DNA of 42,196 nucleotides from Deltaproteobacteria bacterium (GCA_016875025.1 VGSH01000013.1:1-42196), one strand, 5' to 3'; shown: positions 1-9,801, numbered from the stretch's first letter. Notes: generated by a model not told the origin, from the letters alone. Numbers and translations: made by a program.

Positions 1-3000
1 GAGATACGCACGGAAAAGGACAGTCAGGGCCGCATTGCATCCAAAAACAGCACGCTGTACCGCAAGCATGCCTGGGGCCGGGCCGTGAAGGAGCAAACAA
101 TTGATCCGGATGCGGCCCGTCTCACCACCCGCACGCAGCACGATCCGACTACCGGGCGTGTACTTAGCCGGACGCAGCCTGATGGATCAAGTACACAGTA
201 CAGCTATGGTGCTCAGGGCCGCACAATGGTTGAGACCCGTTCGTGGCTTGATTCGCCTGCAAACCGCGCCTTTCATTATGATTACGAGCCGGTTGATCCG
301 CAGGACTCAAACCTTTCACAGGATGCCCATCGTCCGCGCACAGTAACAGAGACGATACGCGGCGCAGCGGTTACGAAGACGTATTATTCCTATGCAGAGG
401 ATGCCGAGGGAAGCCGGATCGAGATCGTCGAGCAGGCCTCCGCTCCCGGCGCAGGCTTCGGCGCTACGGGCAATCAGCGCACAATGCGCTCGTATTACCG
501 CAAAGGCACCGGCAGTGTGAGTTCCGGCAGGATCAAGGCCGTTGCCTATGCTGACGGGCGTTTTGATACGTACAGCTATCTTGGCGAACCCTATTATATT
601 GCAGGAGAAGGCAATGTTGTCGGCGGGGAAGTGAAGAGTATTGTAACCCGCGGAACCGTCACTCATCCTGAGGGCATACCCAACAAGACAACCCGCGAGA
701 TTACCACTGAGAGCTGGTTCGGCCGCACCATGAAGCAGGAGACGTTTGTATATACCGGCTCAGGCTATGACAGCGTTAACTGGAGCGTTAATACCTATGA
801 CAATGAGGGCCATATCATTCAGGTCGTAAACTCAGATGGCACCATGACCACTGCCAACTGGGACTGCTGCGGCAAGACCGACGAGACGGATGCGCGCGGT
901 ATTGTGACGAACTATGAGTATGACTTCATGAAACGGGTAACGCACATGACGCGCACAGGTGCGCACGGCCCGGTCACCACCTCTTACACTTACGACGGCT
1001 CTGGAAGGCGCTTGACAACGACGGTGAGCGCCGGTGAACTAAGCCAGAGCAGTTCAAGCGAGTATGACGGTGCGGGCCGTCTGAAGAGCAGCATTGGGCC
1101 GGATGGTCTGGTAACGAAGTACAGCTATGCACCCGGCGGTCTTATCAGCACGGTCACCCGGCCCGGAGGAGCAACCGAGATCACGGAGCGCTACCGTGAT
1201 GGTCAGATTAAGTCAGTTGCCGGCACGGGCGTGATCCAGCGCTTTTATGAATACGGGGTAAACGCTGATGGCGCGCAGTTCACCACCGTGTACACCAAAG
1301 ACCCGAACGGCCCGGTGTGGGAGAAAACCATTACCGATATGCTCGGCCGCACGGTCAGAATTGAAAAACCCGGTTTCGGTGGCAGTGTGGAAGTGAGTGA
1401 GCATTTTTATAATGACAAGGGTCAGCTTGAAAAAATCACTGCTCCCGGCATGGCCGCCACATTGTATGTGTACGATGAGCTGGGCAATCAGGTGATGAGC
1501 GGCCTCGATGTGGATGGCAATAATATGCTTGAACCCTTATCAAATGACAGAATAAATACGTCCTCTTCGTCTTATATGTCCTATGACAATACCTGGTGGC
1601 AAAAGAGCGAGCAGCAGGTTTATGTAACCGATAACAGCGCCGCTCTCTCAACCGTTTCAACGCATTTAAGCCGCCTGAGCGGGCTTGGTTCAGGCGGGCT
1701 GGTGAGTGAGAATGTTTCAATTGACATGCTCGGCAACCGGGTGGTATCACGGACAGTAATCAACCGGGGCGCACAAACAGAAACCAGCACGGTTGATTAT
1801 CCTGACAGTGAAATTGATGAAGTTAGTATCAGCGTAAACGGTTTGCTCATGTCAAGCACGGATAAAAGCGGGGTCACCCTGACGTACTCCTACGACAGCA
1901 TTGGCAGAAGGGTAGGGGTAACAGATCCGCGCACCGGCACGTCAACCACCGGCTACAATGCGCAAGGCCGGGTCGACTGGGTGCAGGACGCAGCCGGCAA
2001 CCGCACCGTGTACGGCTATGATCCGGAAACCGGCGAAACGATTACCGAAACCAACCCGGACAACACAACCGTGCGCTACAGCTACAACAATCAGGGTCAG
2101 ATCACCCGTCAGTGGGGCAGCGCCACCTATCCGGTCAGCTATGAGTATGACGGCTACGGCAGGTTAGAGAGCATGCAGACATATCGCGATGGATTAGGTT
2201 TTGACGCAGACATTTTCCCCTCTGGAGCAGCCGGTGATGAAACCCGGTGGCTGTATGATGAGCCAAGCGGGCTGCTTGCAGCCAAGCAGGATGCTGAAGG
2301 TAAACAGGTGAGCTATACCTACGCATCAGGCGGCAGACTGCAAAGCCGCACCTGGGCGCGCGAAGGCGGCACAATTGTCACCACCTATATCTATGACCCC
2401 GCAACCGGAGAGCTTGTGGAGATTGATTATTCTGATGCCACGCCGGATGTGCAGTTTGCCTACGACCGCCTCGGCAGGCAGAAGACAATACATGATGCCG
2501 TAGGCAGCAGAACATTTGCCTATAACAGCAGCCTGCAACTCGAATCAGAAACCATGACCGGCCTGATCTCTGAAACCATTACCAGAAGCTACGATGATTT
2601 AGGGCGTTCTTCGGGCTTTTCTCTTGGCACTGACTACACCACCACCTACGCCTACGACACCACCGGCAGATTTATCAATGTAGGCTGGACAGCCGAAGGC
2701 ATGTCCGGCAATACAACCTACGCTTACCTGCCGAACTCACATCTGCTGCAAAGCGTTACAGCCGACTCCGTCCTTACTACAACCTACGCTTACGAGCAGC
2801 AGCGCAACCTGCGCACGCATATCAAGAATGAACATACCGGCAGCATTATCAGTCAGTATGATTATGCCTACGACAGCATGGGCCGTAGAACCAGCGTGCA
2901 GAACTCCGGCAGTGCGTTTGCTCAGGCTGCATTTAATCTCTACGGTTACAACAGCCGCAGCGAGTTGACCGGCTCCAGCCGCTACACCGGCACTGACACA

Positions 3001-4647
3001 GGCGACACCACAAGCCCGGTCAACGCCGAAGCCCGCTCTTACCTCTACGACCACATCGGCAATCGCGAATCTGCAACCGAAGCATTGACGAAGCAAATCA
3101 CCTACGACCCGAACCCGCTTAATCAATACACCCAGATTTCATCAAACGTAGGGTGGGTGAAACCCACCGAATACGATTACGACGGCAATTTGCTTACATA
3201 CGACGGCGCGAGCTACACATGGGATGCCGAAAACCGTCTGATCGCCGTCGAACCACAAACCCCCGTTCCCGGCAACCGCAAGGTCGAATTTACCTATGAC
3301 TACATGAGCCGCCGCGTGCAAAAGCAGGTGTTCGACTATGCCGACGGTTTCTGGGTTGCCGCTGCCGACACGCGCTTCCTCTACGACGGCTGGAACCTCA
3401 TCCAGGAAGTTTCTACCCCGACCTTGGACCCTGGACTTGAGACCTCTGTTTTTTATGTCTGGGGCCTCGACCTCTCCGGCACTCTGCAGGGCGCGGGCGG
3501 CATCGGCGGCCTGCTCTGCCGCATCAGCGACAACACCGCACACCACTACACCTGCGACGCCAACGGTAATGTGGGTCAGCTGGTTGAATCTGACGGAATA
3601 ATTGCCGCGCACTACGAATATGATCCCTTCGGCAATAACGTTTCCTCCCACGGCCTGCTGGCAGAAGCCAACCCGTACCGCTTCTCCACAAAGTATCTCG
3701 ATGCTGAAACGGGGCTGTATTACTACGGCTACAGATATTATAGTTCGGAGTTGGGCAGGTGGCTGAATAGAGATCCGTTGGGTGAGAGAGGAGGGATTAA
3801 TCTAAATGCTTTTGTAAAAAATGGCCCTGGTATTTATGCTGATCCATTTGGCCTCGCTTTATATGCTTTTGATGGTACTTGGAATCATCCTAAAATGAAA
3901 AGACCAACGAATGTAAGTATACTCCACGATATTTATATGCAGACAAGAAGATATCTTCCTGGAGTAGGCACGAATTTGCATACAAGACATATTGGTGGAT
4001 TGTTTGGAGCAGGAGGAAAGAGCAGGCTGAATGAAATGTATAAACAGTTAGTAAATATATATCATACGAAGGACTCGACTGGCGAAAATCAAAAAATTGA
4101 TATTATTGGTTTTAGTCGTGGTGCCGCCTTAGCCCTCGCTTTTGCAAACATGCTGGATGAAAAAGGTGTTCCTCCAAAAGACAATCCTGATGCTAAAGGT
4201 TGTCCCGTAAAAATAAGGTTTCTTGGTGTTTTTGATACTGTAGCTTCTTTTGGGATTCCAGGTAATAAAATTAATTTTGGATATAATTTAAATGTCCCGG
4301 CCATTGTAGAAAATGTGCGGCATGCAACTGCACGAGATGAAAAAAGGGGAATGTTCCCGCTCACATCAGTGCTTGATAGAGATAACCATGGAGCAAATTT
4401 AAATATAGTCGAAGAATCTTTCCCTGGTGCACATTCGGATGTTGGCGGTGGGTACACTGATGGTGATCTTTCGATCTTGGCTCTGAAATGGATGTGGTAT
4501 GAAGGAATCATGCTGGGAGTCCCTTTTGGACTGTTGTCAGATGAATATTTTGGTGTAAGCAACCCCAAGTACCATGATGAGCGTAATTGGTGGAAAAAGT
4601 GGCGTGATAAACCAAGAAAAATTTATTATCCAAGTACAGGTGATTAA
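1..4647 (+). CDS. RHS/YD-repeat polymorphic toxin, 5'-truncated by the window edge; RHS core then C-terminal DUF2235 (Tle1-like) alpha/beta hydrolase tip
   Basis: Frame is open from base 1 (EIRTEKDSQGRIAS...) through the listed ORF 85-4647. Many YD repeats (YDYDGNLLTYDG, YSYDSIGRRVGVTD), core end YRFSTKYLDAETGLYYYGYRYYSSELGRWLNRDPLGERGGINLNAFV. Tip has FDGTWN, GFSRGAA (about 4108-4128) and PGAHSDVGGGY (about 4423-4455), typical of DUF2235. Confidence 0.93.
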   Translation, partial: EIRTEKDSQGRIASKNSTLYRKHAWGRAVKEQTIDPDAARLTTRTQHDPTTGRVLSRTQPDGSSTQYSYGAQGRTMVETRSWLDSPANRAFHYDYEPVDPQDSNLSQDAHRPRTVTETIRGAAVTKTYYSYAEDAEGSRIEIVEQASAPGAGFGATGNQRTMRSYYRKGTGSVSSGRIKAVAYADGRFDTYSYLGEPYYIAGEGNVVGGEVKSIVTRGTVTHPEGIPNKTTREITTESWFGRTMKQETFVYTGSGYDSVNWSVNTYDNEGHIIQVVNSDGTMTTANWDCCGKTDETDARGIVTNYEYDFMKRVTHMTRTGAHGPVTTSYTYDGSGRRLTTTVSAGELSQSSSSEYDGAGRLKSSIGPDGLVTKYSYAPGGLISTVTRPGGATEITERYRDGQIKSVAGTGVIQRFYEYGVNADGAQFTTVYTKDPNGPVWEKTITDMLGRTVRIEKPGFGGSVEVSEHFYNDKGQLEKITAPGMAATLYVYDELGNQVMSGLDVDGNNMLEPLSNDRINTSSSSYMSYDNTWWQKSEQQVYVTDNSAALSTVSTHLSRLSGLGSGGLVSENVSIDMLGNRVVSRTVINRGAQTETSTVDYPDSEIDEVSISVNGLLMSSTDKSGVTLTYSYDSIGRRVGVTDPRTGTSTTGYNAQGRVDWVQDAAGNRTVYGYDPETGETITETNPDNTTVRYSYNNQGQITRQWGSATYPVSYEYDGYGRLESMQTYRDGLGFDADIFPSGAAGDETRWLYDEPSGLLAAKQDAEGKQVSYTYASGGRLQSRTWAREGGTIVTTYIYDPATGELVEIDYSDATPDVQFAYDRLGRQKTIHDAVGSRTFAYNSSLQLESETMTGLISETITRSYDDLGRSSGFSLGTDYTTTYAYDTTGRFINVGWTAEGMSGNTTYAYLPNSHLLQSVTADSVLTTTYAYEQQRNLRTHIKNEHTGSIISQYDYAYDSMGRRTSVQNSGSAFAQAAFNLYGYNSRSELTGSSRYTGTDTGDTTSPVNAEARSYLYDHIGNRESATEALTKQITYDPNPLNQYTQISSNVGWVKPTEYDYDGNLLTYDGASYTWDAENRLIAVEPQTPVPGNRKVEFTYDYMSRRVQKQVFDYADGFWVAAADTRFLYDGWNLIQEVSTPTLDPGLETSVFYVWGLDLSGTLQGAGGIGGLLCRISDNTAHHYTCDANGNVGQLVESDGIIAAHYEYDPFGNNVSSHGLLAEANPYRFSTKYLDAETGLYYYGYRYYSSELGRWLNRDPLGERGGINLNAFVKNGPGIYADPFGLALYAFDGTWNHPKMKRPTNVSILHDIYMQTRRYLPGVGTNLHTRHIGGLFGAGGKSRLNEMYKQLVNIYHTKDSTGENQKIDIIGFSRGAALALAFANMLDEKGVPPKDNPDAKGCPVKIRFLGVFDTVASFGIPGNKINFGYNLNVPAIVENVRHATARDEKRGMFPLTSVLDRDNHGANLNIVEESFPGAHSDVGGGYTDGDLSILALKWMWYEGIMLGVPFGLLSDEYFGVSNPKYHDERNWWKKWRDKPRKIYYPSTGD

Positions 4648-5009
4648 TGATACAAAAAATACTCATGGTTTTGTTTTTAAATTTCATTGTGAGTTGCTCT
4701 ATGGGATATGAGTATCATATTGTAATAAATAATATTGGTAAAAAAACTATAACGGATGCAAACGTATATTATGGCGATTTTTCTTCGGTAGGAGGAGTAT
4801 TGCCTCCAGGTGTAAATGCTGGTCATATGTTTGTTGACTGTCCGATACCAGATATTGCAACTGTGCGGTGGAAAACAGATGATGGTTTGTTGCATGAAGA
4901 ACGCGTGGAATTTAATAAAAATATATCAAAAAATTTTAAAGGTGAGATATGGTTCAATATTGATGACGAAAATACAGTAAAAGTTCATTTCAAAAAAGAA
5001 ACAAAATAG
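4647..5009 (+). CDS. Small predicted lipoprotein; candidate immunity protein for the upstream RHS-DUF2235 toxin
   Basis: Start overlaps toxin stop (TAATG). N-terminus MIQKILMVLFLNFIVSC is a lipoprotein-type signal peptide with lipobox IVSC. Same AT-rich composition as the toxin tip. Confidence 0.75.
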   Translation: MIQKILMVLFLNFIVSCSMGYEYHIVINNIGKKTITDANVYYGDFSSVGGVLPPGVNAGHMFVDCPIPDIATVRWKTDDGLLHEERVEFNKNISKNFKGEIWFNIDDENTVKVHFKKETK

Positions 5010-5383
5010 GGGGAATACAAGGGGACTAAACTGTTACTTCTCGGAGAAGGATAGGGGACGTCCTATAGTGCTCCTGGCAAGTAGTAAAAAAAATATGCAA
5101 TGTCAAAGAGATAGAAATTTTATTTTTTCGAGCGCACCACTGCCCTGTACCGAAAACGGCATTGGTAAAAAACGGCGAGCTCTCACCTGCGCGCACCGTG
5201 CACCTGATCGTTGTCATTATCCGGCATGCCGATTCCGGCCGCCAATCAACCTCTATCCAGGTTGCAAAATTCAGTGAGAGGCCCAGTAGTGTCCCGCCCG
5301 AGGTCATAGTTCCTGCCCATGTGTTGACAATTGTGCATTAATTGTGTCACAATATGTACACGATAAGACTACACTAAGGAAGA

Positions 5384-5398
5384 ATAGGGGACGTTGTT
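5384..5398 (+). repeat. Left inverted repeat flanking RAYT 1 (ATAGGGGACGTTGTT)
   Basis: Exact 15-bp reverse complement of AACAACGTCCCCTAT at 6435-6449. Partial third copy ATAGGGGACGT at 5051-5061. Confidence 0.85.
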
Positions 5399-5454
5399 GA
5401 CAAGGCGGAAATAAAAGTGTAGAGTGCCGGGAAACATATTGAAGGAGAAGGCAG

Positions 5455-6432
5455 ATGCCTCGACAAGCCCGTTTAGATTCTCCCGGCACGCTGCATCATG
5501 TAATAATACGGGGAATCGAGAAAAAGCCGATAGTAAAGACAGATACAGACCGTGAGGATTTTGTCAGTCGCCTTGGCCGTTTGAGCCTTGAGACGGAAAC
5601 AGCAATATATGCATGGTCGTTAATGACGAATCATGCGCATATGCTTGTTCGTACGTCAGGAGTCGGTCTGTCAAAATATATGCGGCGCTTATTGACGGGC
5701 TATGCCGTTAATTTTAATAATCGGCATAGTCGTCATGGTCATTTGTTTCAAAACAGATATAAGTCAATAGTGTGTGATGAGGACGCATATTTTCAGGAAC
5801 TGGTCCGATATATACATCTGAACCCTCTTCGGGCGAGACTGGTGAATGATATGCGATCCCTTGATGGATATCGCTGGAGCGGTCACAGCGCGATAGTGGG
5901 CAAAGTGGTTCATCCGTGGCAGGATACGGATTATGTATTGGGTTGGTTCGGAAAAACAAAGCCAGAAGCCCGGCGCAGATATCGAGAATTTGTACTATCG
6001 GGAATTGATAGCGGTAAGCGTCCGGATTTGGTTGGGGGTGGTTTGTTGCGTTCGAAGGGCGGGTGGTCTCAAGTCATATCGATGCGGCGCAGAGGTGTGC
6101 GTGAAGCCGCTGATGCCCGCATATTAGGCGATGGCGAATTTGTCGACAAGATACTGTGTGAAGCTGATGGAGTTGTTCAGAGTCAGTTTTCCTGTAAGGT
6201 CGACAGAGGCCATCTGCAGAAGGTGATACGTCGGTTCTGTAAAGACAATAAGCTAACGGAAGAAGATATCTGCTCAGGAAGCCGTCGAAGGGAAATCAGC
6301 CAGGCCCGTGGCCGATTGGCATTACAACTGGTGCGTGAACATGGCGTATCGTTTGCTGAATGCGCACGTCAATTGTACGTGACAACATCCGCAATAGCGA
6401 AAGTAGTAACCAGGAATAATAATTCCGATTAG
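5455..6432 (+). mobile_element. REP-associated tyrosine transposase (Y1_Tnp/IS200-like) with C-terminal DnaA-domain-IV-like helix-turn-helix
   Basis: MPRQARLDSPGTLHHVIIRGI, MTNHAHMLVRT (HxH), GHLFQNRYKSIVCDEDAYFQELVRYIHLNPLRARLV; C-terminus RGRLALQLVREHGVSFAECARQLYVTTSAIAKVV. Confidence 0.93.
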
Positions 6433-6434
6433 GA

Positions 6435-6449
6435 AACAACGTCCCCTAT
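6435..6449 (-). repeat. Right inverted repeat flanking RAYT 1 (AACAACGTCCCCTAT)
   Basis: Exact reverse complement of 5384-5398; begins 3 nt after the transposase stop codon. Confidence 0.85.
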
Positions 6450-6511
6450 GTTCCCCCAAATATGGGCACGCCGGTAACTGACGAACTCCAATACGACGAA
6501 AGGGAAAGCAG

Positions 6512-6523
6512 GGGACAGGCAAA
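6512..6523 (+). repeat. Left inverted repeat flanking RAYT 2 (GGGACAGGCAAA)
   Basis: Reverse complement of TTTGCCTGTCCC at 7729-7740 and 7816-7827. Confidence 0.75.
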
Positions 6524-6623
6524 ATATGTAAAAAGTTGGGAAGAAAATTTTCCGCTTTGCGACTAATACGGTGTATTCAAGAAAAGCGCCGTAACCGTTC
6601 ATAGCTCGCAGGCGGATTTTTTT

Positions 6624-7541
6624 ATGCCCCGAACCTCGCGTTTCTTAATTCCCGGCCAGACAACCGTGTATCATGTCATGAGCCGCTCAGCCCTGCCTGG
6701 CCTCCCGCTGAGCGATGCCGAAAAAGACCACCTGACCTGGCTGATAAAGCGCCTCAGCCGTCTGTATTTCACGGAAATCCTCGGCTTTTGCTGCATGGGC
6801 AACCACTTCCACCTTCTGGTTCGCATGCTGCCCGAAGATAGCTTCAGCGATTTCGAAATGCAGCAGCGCCATGAGCTTTTTTTCGGCGAAGAGAAACGAT
6901 TCTGTGAAGGCCATATTCCCTTTTACCGCCAGAAATACGCGAGTCTTTCCGAATTCATCAAAGAGCTTAAGCAAAGCTTTTCGCGCTGGTACAACCGGCG
7001 CACAGGCCGGAGCGGGTTTTTCTGGTCAGAGCGCTTTAAGAGCGTGATCGTGGAGAAGGGTGAAACCCTGATTAACTGCCTGGCCTATATTGATTTAAAC
7101 CCGGTGCGGGCCGGGATTGTTGCCCGGCCTGAAAACTATCGCTGGAGCAGCCTTGGCTGCCATGTGCAGCAGGGCAATTCCGATGGCTTCTTGTCGCTTG
7201 ATTTCGGGCTGCATGAATCCGGGCAGATAGATCCTGCCGAGCGTTTGCGCAGATACCTGCAGTTTGTGTATGAAGTTGGCGAGCTTGAAACCAGTCATGG
7301 TGCATCTATTGCGCCGGAGATTGCCGAGAAGAAGCGCCGCAGGGGCTACTCACTCACGCGCAAGGATCGTTTTTTATACCGCAGCCGGTATTTCACGGAT
7401 TCAGCCGTGATCGGCAGCCGTGAATTCGTGCTGGAGAGCTTTCAGCGCTTCCGCACAGCGCTGAACATCAGCAAAGACCGGCTGCCAAAACGGGTTGCCG
7501 GACTTGAGGGTATGTATTCACTCAAACGCCTTGGTGCCTAA
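6624..7541 (+). mobile_element. Second REP-associated / Y1 transposase, a different subfamily from RAYT 1
   Basis: MPRTSRFLIPGQTTVYHVMSRSALPG, GFCCMGNHFHLLVRM (HxH), SGFFWSERFKSVIVEKGETLINCLAYIDLNPVRAGIV, YRWSS. Confidence 0.93.
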
Positions 7542-7665
7542 AACTATCAAAGGCAACTGACCGGCACCGACAGTTTATATAAAAGCTTAATTAGCAATTC
7601 CACCCCGTTCTTTTCTGCGGCAGATCATCGGCTGTAAGCACAACAGACCCCAAAATAATGCAGCA

Positions 7666-7836
7666 TTACAGGTGCAACTGAGATCAGGCACAAGATCAAC
7701 AAACGTATTTTATTGCCGGACAACATAATTTGCCTGTCCCGTTTTTTTGTTTTTACAGGTGCAACTGAGATCAGGCACAAGATCAACAAACGTATTTTAT
7801 TGCCGGACAACATAATTTGCCTGTCCCGTTTTTTTT
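7666..7836 (+). repeat. Tandem direct repeat, two copies with 87-bp period, each ending in the RAYT-2 repeat TTTGCCTGTCCC plus a T-tract
   Basis: TTACAGGTGCAACTGAGATCAGGCACAAGATCAACAAACGTATTTTATTGCCGGACAACATAATTTGCCTGTCCCGTTTTTTT begins at 7666 and again at 7753. Confidence 0.92.
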
Positions 7837-7952
7837 CCCGTTTTTTGGTTTTTCGTTTTCAACACGCTGCTAGAAAGACACTGGACATCGGTCTTTCCGG
7901 GTGTAACGACTTTCTGCAGGGCCATCAATTCCGGGTTGCCAACGCACAAGCC

Positions 7953-8825
7953 TTAAAGCGGCAAATGGCCTGCAGGCGGCGGGACCTTCGGGGCAGTTGA
8001 CTCCAGGAACACCGTGCGATGCGGGAAGGGGATGGATATGCCGTGTTCGTCAAAGGCCTTCTTGATCCGTTTGCGGAACTCGCGGGCAACATCCCACTGT
8101 TTGATGGGCAGGGTTTTGAAGAATATTCTGATATTGACCGAGGAGTCGCCGAAGGAGTCGAGCCCCTGCACGGTCATGGGTTCAAGGATCAGGTCTTTGA
8201 AATCAGGATCGCTGCGCATGCCTTCGCCGACTTCGCGCAGCACGCCGATCACCCGGTCAACATCCTCCTTGTAATCCACGCCGATCTCCACCAGCGCGCG
8301 CGACCACTCACGGGTGAAATTGGTCGCAACTTCAATGAGGCCGTTGGGCACGATATGCACGCGGCCCTCGACATCGCGCAGTCGGATGGTGCGCAGATTG
8401 ACCGACTCGACCATGCCTCCGGCACCGGCAATGTTGACCACATCGCCCACTCGTATCTGATCTTCCAGGATAATAAAAAAACCGCTGATAACGTCCTTGA
8501 CAAGGCTCTGGGCGCCGAAACCGATCGCAAGACCGGCAATGCCGGCGCCTGCCAGCAGCGGGCCGATGGCAACGCCGCATTCGGCAACGACCATAATCGT
8601 CGCGGAGGTATACACGGTAACTTTAATGGCAGTGCTGATTATCGCACTGAGGGTTTTGATACGCTTTACTTTTTCGGACGCCGGGCCGTCGCCGAAGCGC
8701 TGCTCGAAACGGCTGACAGCCTTTTTCAGCAGTGTGGTCAGCAGCCATGCGACAAAGATGATGATCAGAATTCTCAGGCCGTGTTCAAGGGCCCATTGCT
8801 GCGCAGTCTGTAAAAGGCTGTTCAT
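7953..8825 (-). CDS. Small-conductance mechanosensitive channel (MscS family)
   Basis: GPLLAGAGIAGLAIGFGAQSLVKDVISGFFIILEDQIRVGDVV and HIVPNG, the MscS TM3/beta-domain signature. Confidence 0.93.
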   Translation of the reverse strand: MNSLLQTAQQWALEHGLRILIIIFVAWLLTTLLKKAVSRFEQRFGDGPASEKVKRIKTLSAIISTAIKVTVYTSATIMVVAECGVAIGPLLAGAGIAGLAIGFGAQSLVKDVISGFFIILEDQIRVGDVVNIAGAGGMVESVNLRTIRLRDVEGRVHIVPNGLIEVATNFTREWSRALVEIGVDYKEDVDRVIGVLREVGEGMRSDPDFKDLILEPMTVQGLDSFGDSSVNIRIFFKTLPIKQWDVAREFRKRIKKAFDEHGISIPFPHRTVFLESTAPKVPPPAGHLPL

Positions 8826-9121
8826 CGGGGTGCTCTCCCGTTAAAAGTGTACGTTTTTGCGTGCCTGTCTGCTGTCAGAGCTGCGCTGAGCATGCACTGG
8901 CGTGAAAAGTCTAAAGGTTTTTGGCCGGCATGTCAAATGAGTGCAGCCCTGTGGCGGCAAACTGACGCAACGCATGGAGCATGCGGTGCTTAAAAACAGC
9001 ACAAAAAATATCTGGACTTGGAGTGCCGGGGTGTTAGAATTAGATTAATTACATCTGCCGGCCGTTCTCAGGGACCGGCGGATGCCGCAACGATGCGCTT
9101 ACCGTACCCGGAGGATACCCT

Positions 9122-9631
9122 ATGATATGCCTGCGTGAAATTTGCTGTGCCCGTGATGTGATGGTTTTTTTCACTGCCATTGTGCTGGCTTCGTGTGTGT
9201 CAGCCGGCAGGGCTGTGGCCGCTGATACGACCGCTGTATGGATGCCGGAGTCCGGAGCACAGGCTGTTTTTACCGCACCTGATACCGGAGGTGCGCCATG
9301 CGCGGAAACACAGCGGGTCGGCCGGAGTTTTTACGACTTCTGCAGCCGCTGGATCGGCAGTAAAAACGGCTATTCCCTGAAGAATATTCGTATTCAGACA
9401 ATGGATGCCTGCCGCGTCAAGGAATACAGCCAGTGCGCAGATGCTTATGAAATCCGGATAACAAAAGCACCGGGCAGCTCCGTGTATGTGGGCACGCTTA
9501 AGTATATTGAGAAGGTCTACCGCACGCCTGCCGGACCAACGGCCCCGGGTACTCCGGAATCTTTTCAGGTAGCCATGGAAGTACCGGTTACGGAATTTTT
9601 CATGTTTATCGATGGCCAGTGGCGCTATTAG
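9122..9631 (+). CDS. Predicted secreted protein of unknown function
   Basis: Hydrophobic signal-like N-terminus; GGAGG-type RBS just upstream of the ATG; no recognised domain. Confidence 0.6.
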   Translation: MICLREICCARDVMVFFTAIVLASCVSAGRAVAADTTAVWMPESGAQAVFTAPDTGGAPCAETQRVGRSFYDFCSRWIGSKNGYSLKNIRIQTMDACRVKEYSQCADAYEIRITKAPGSSVYVGTLKYIEKVYRTPAGPTAPGTPESFQVAMEVPVTEFFMFIDGQWRY

Positions 9632-9633
9632 CG

Positions 9634-9755
9634 GCAGGCTGTTGAAAAACTTCCACCCACCGCAGCAGGTCTATTGCGGAGGACGGACTCATCTGGTTCA
9701 TTGCGTTCCTCATACTATCGCACATCTTGCATATGCGCATTTTTGAACAGCCTGC
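9634..9755. repeat. MITE-like / palindromic intergenic repeat (about 122 bp)
   Basis: Terminal inverted repeats GCAGGCTGTTGAAAAA (9634-9649) and TTTTTGAACAGCCTGC (9740-9755), 15/16 complementary. Confidence 0.7.
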
Positions 9756-9801
9756 ACAACAGGGCCTTGGCGACACACGGATACAGCCCGGGACCGGTCG
9801 C

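Noticed and set aside
7666-7836. CRISPR array
   Set aside because: Only two long direct repeats with no unique spacers and no cas genes.
8019-8813. 264-aa plus-strand ORF opposite MscS
   Set aside because: Complement of a clear MscS gene; no independent support.
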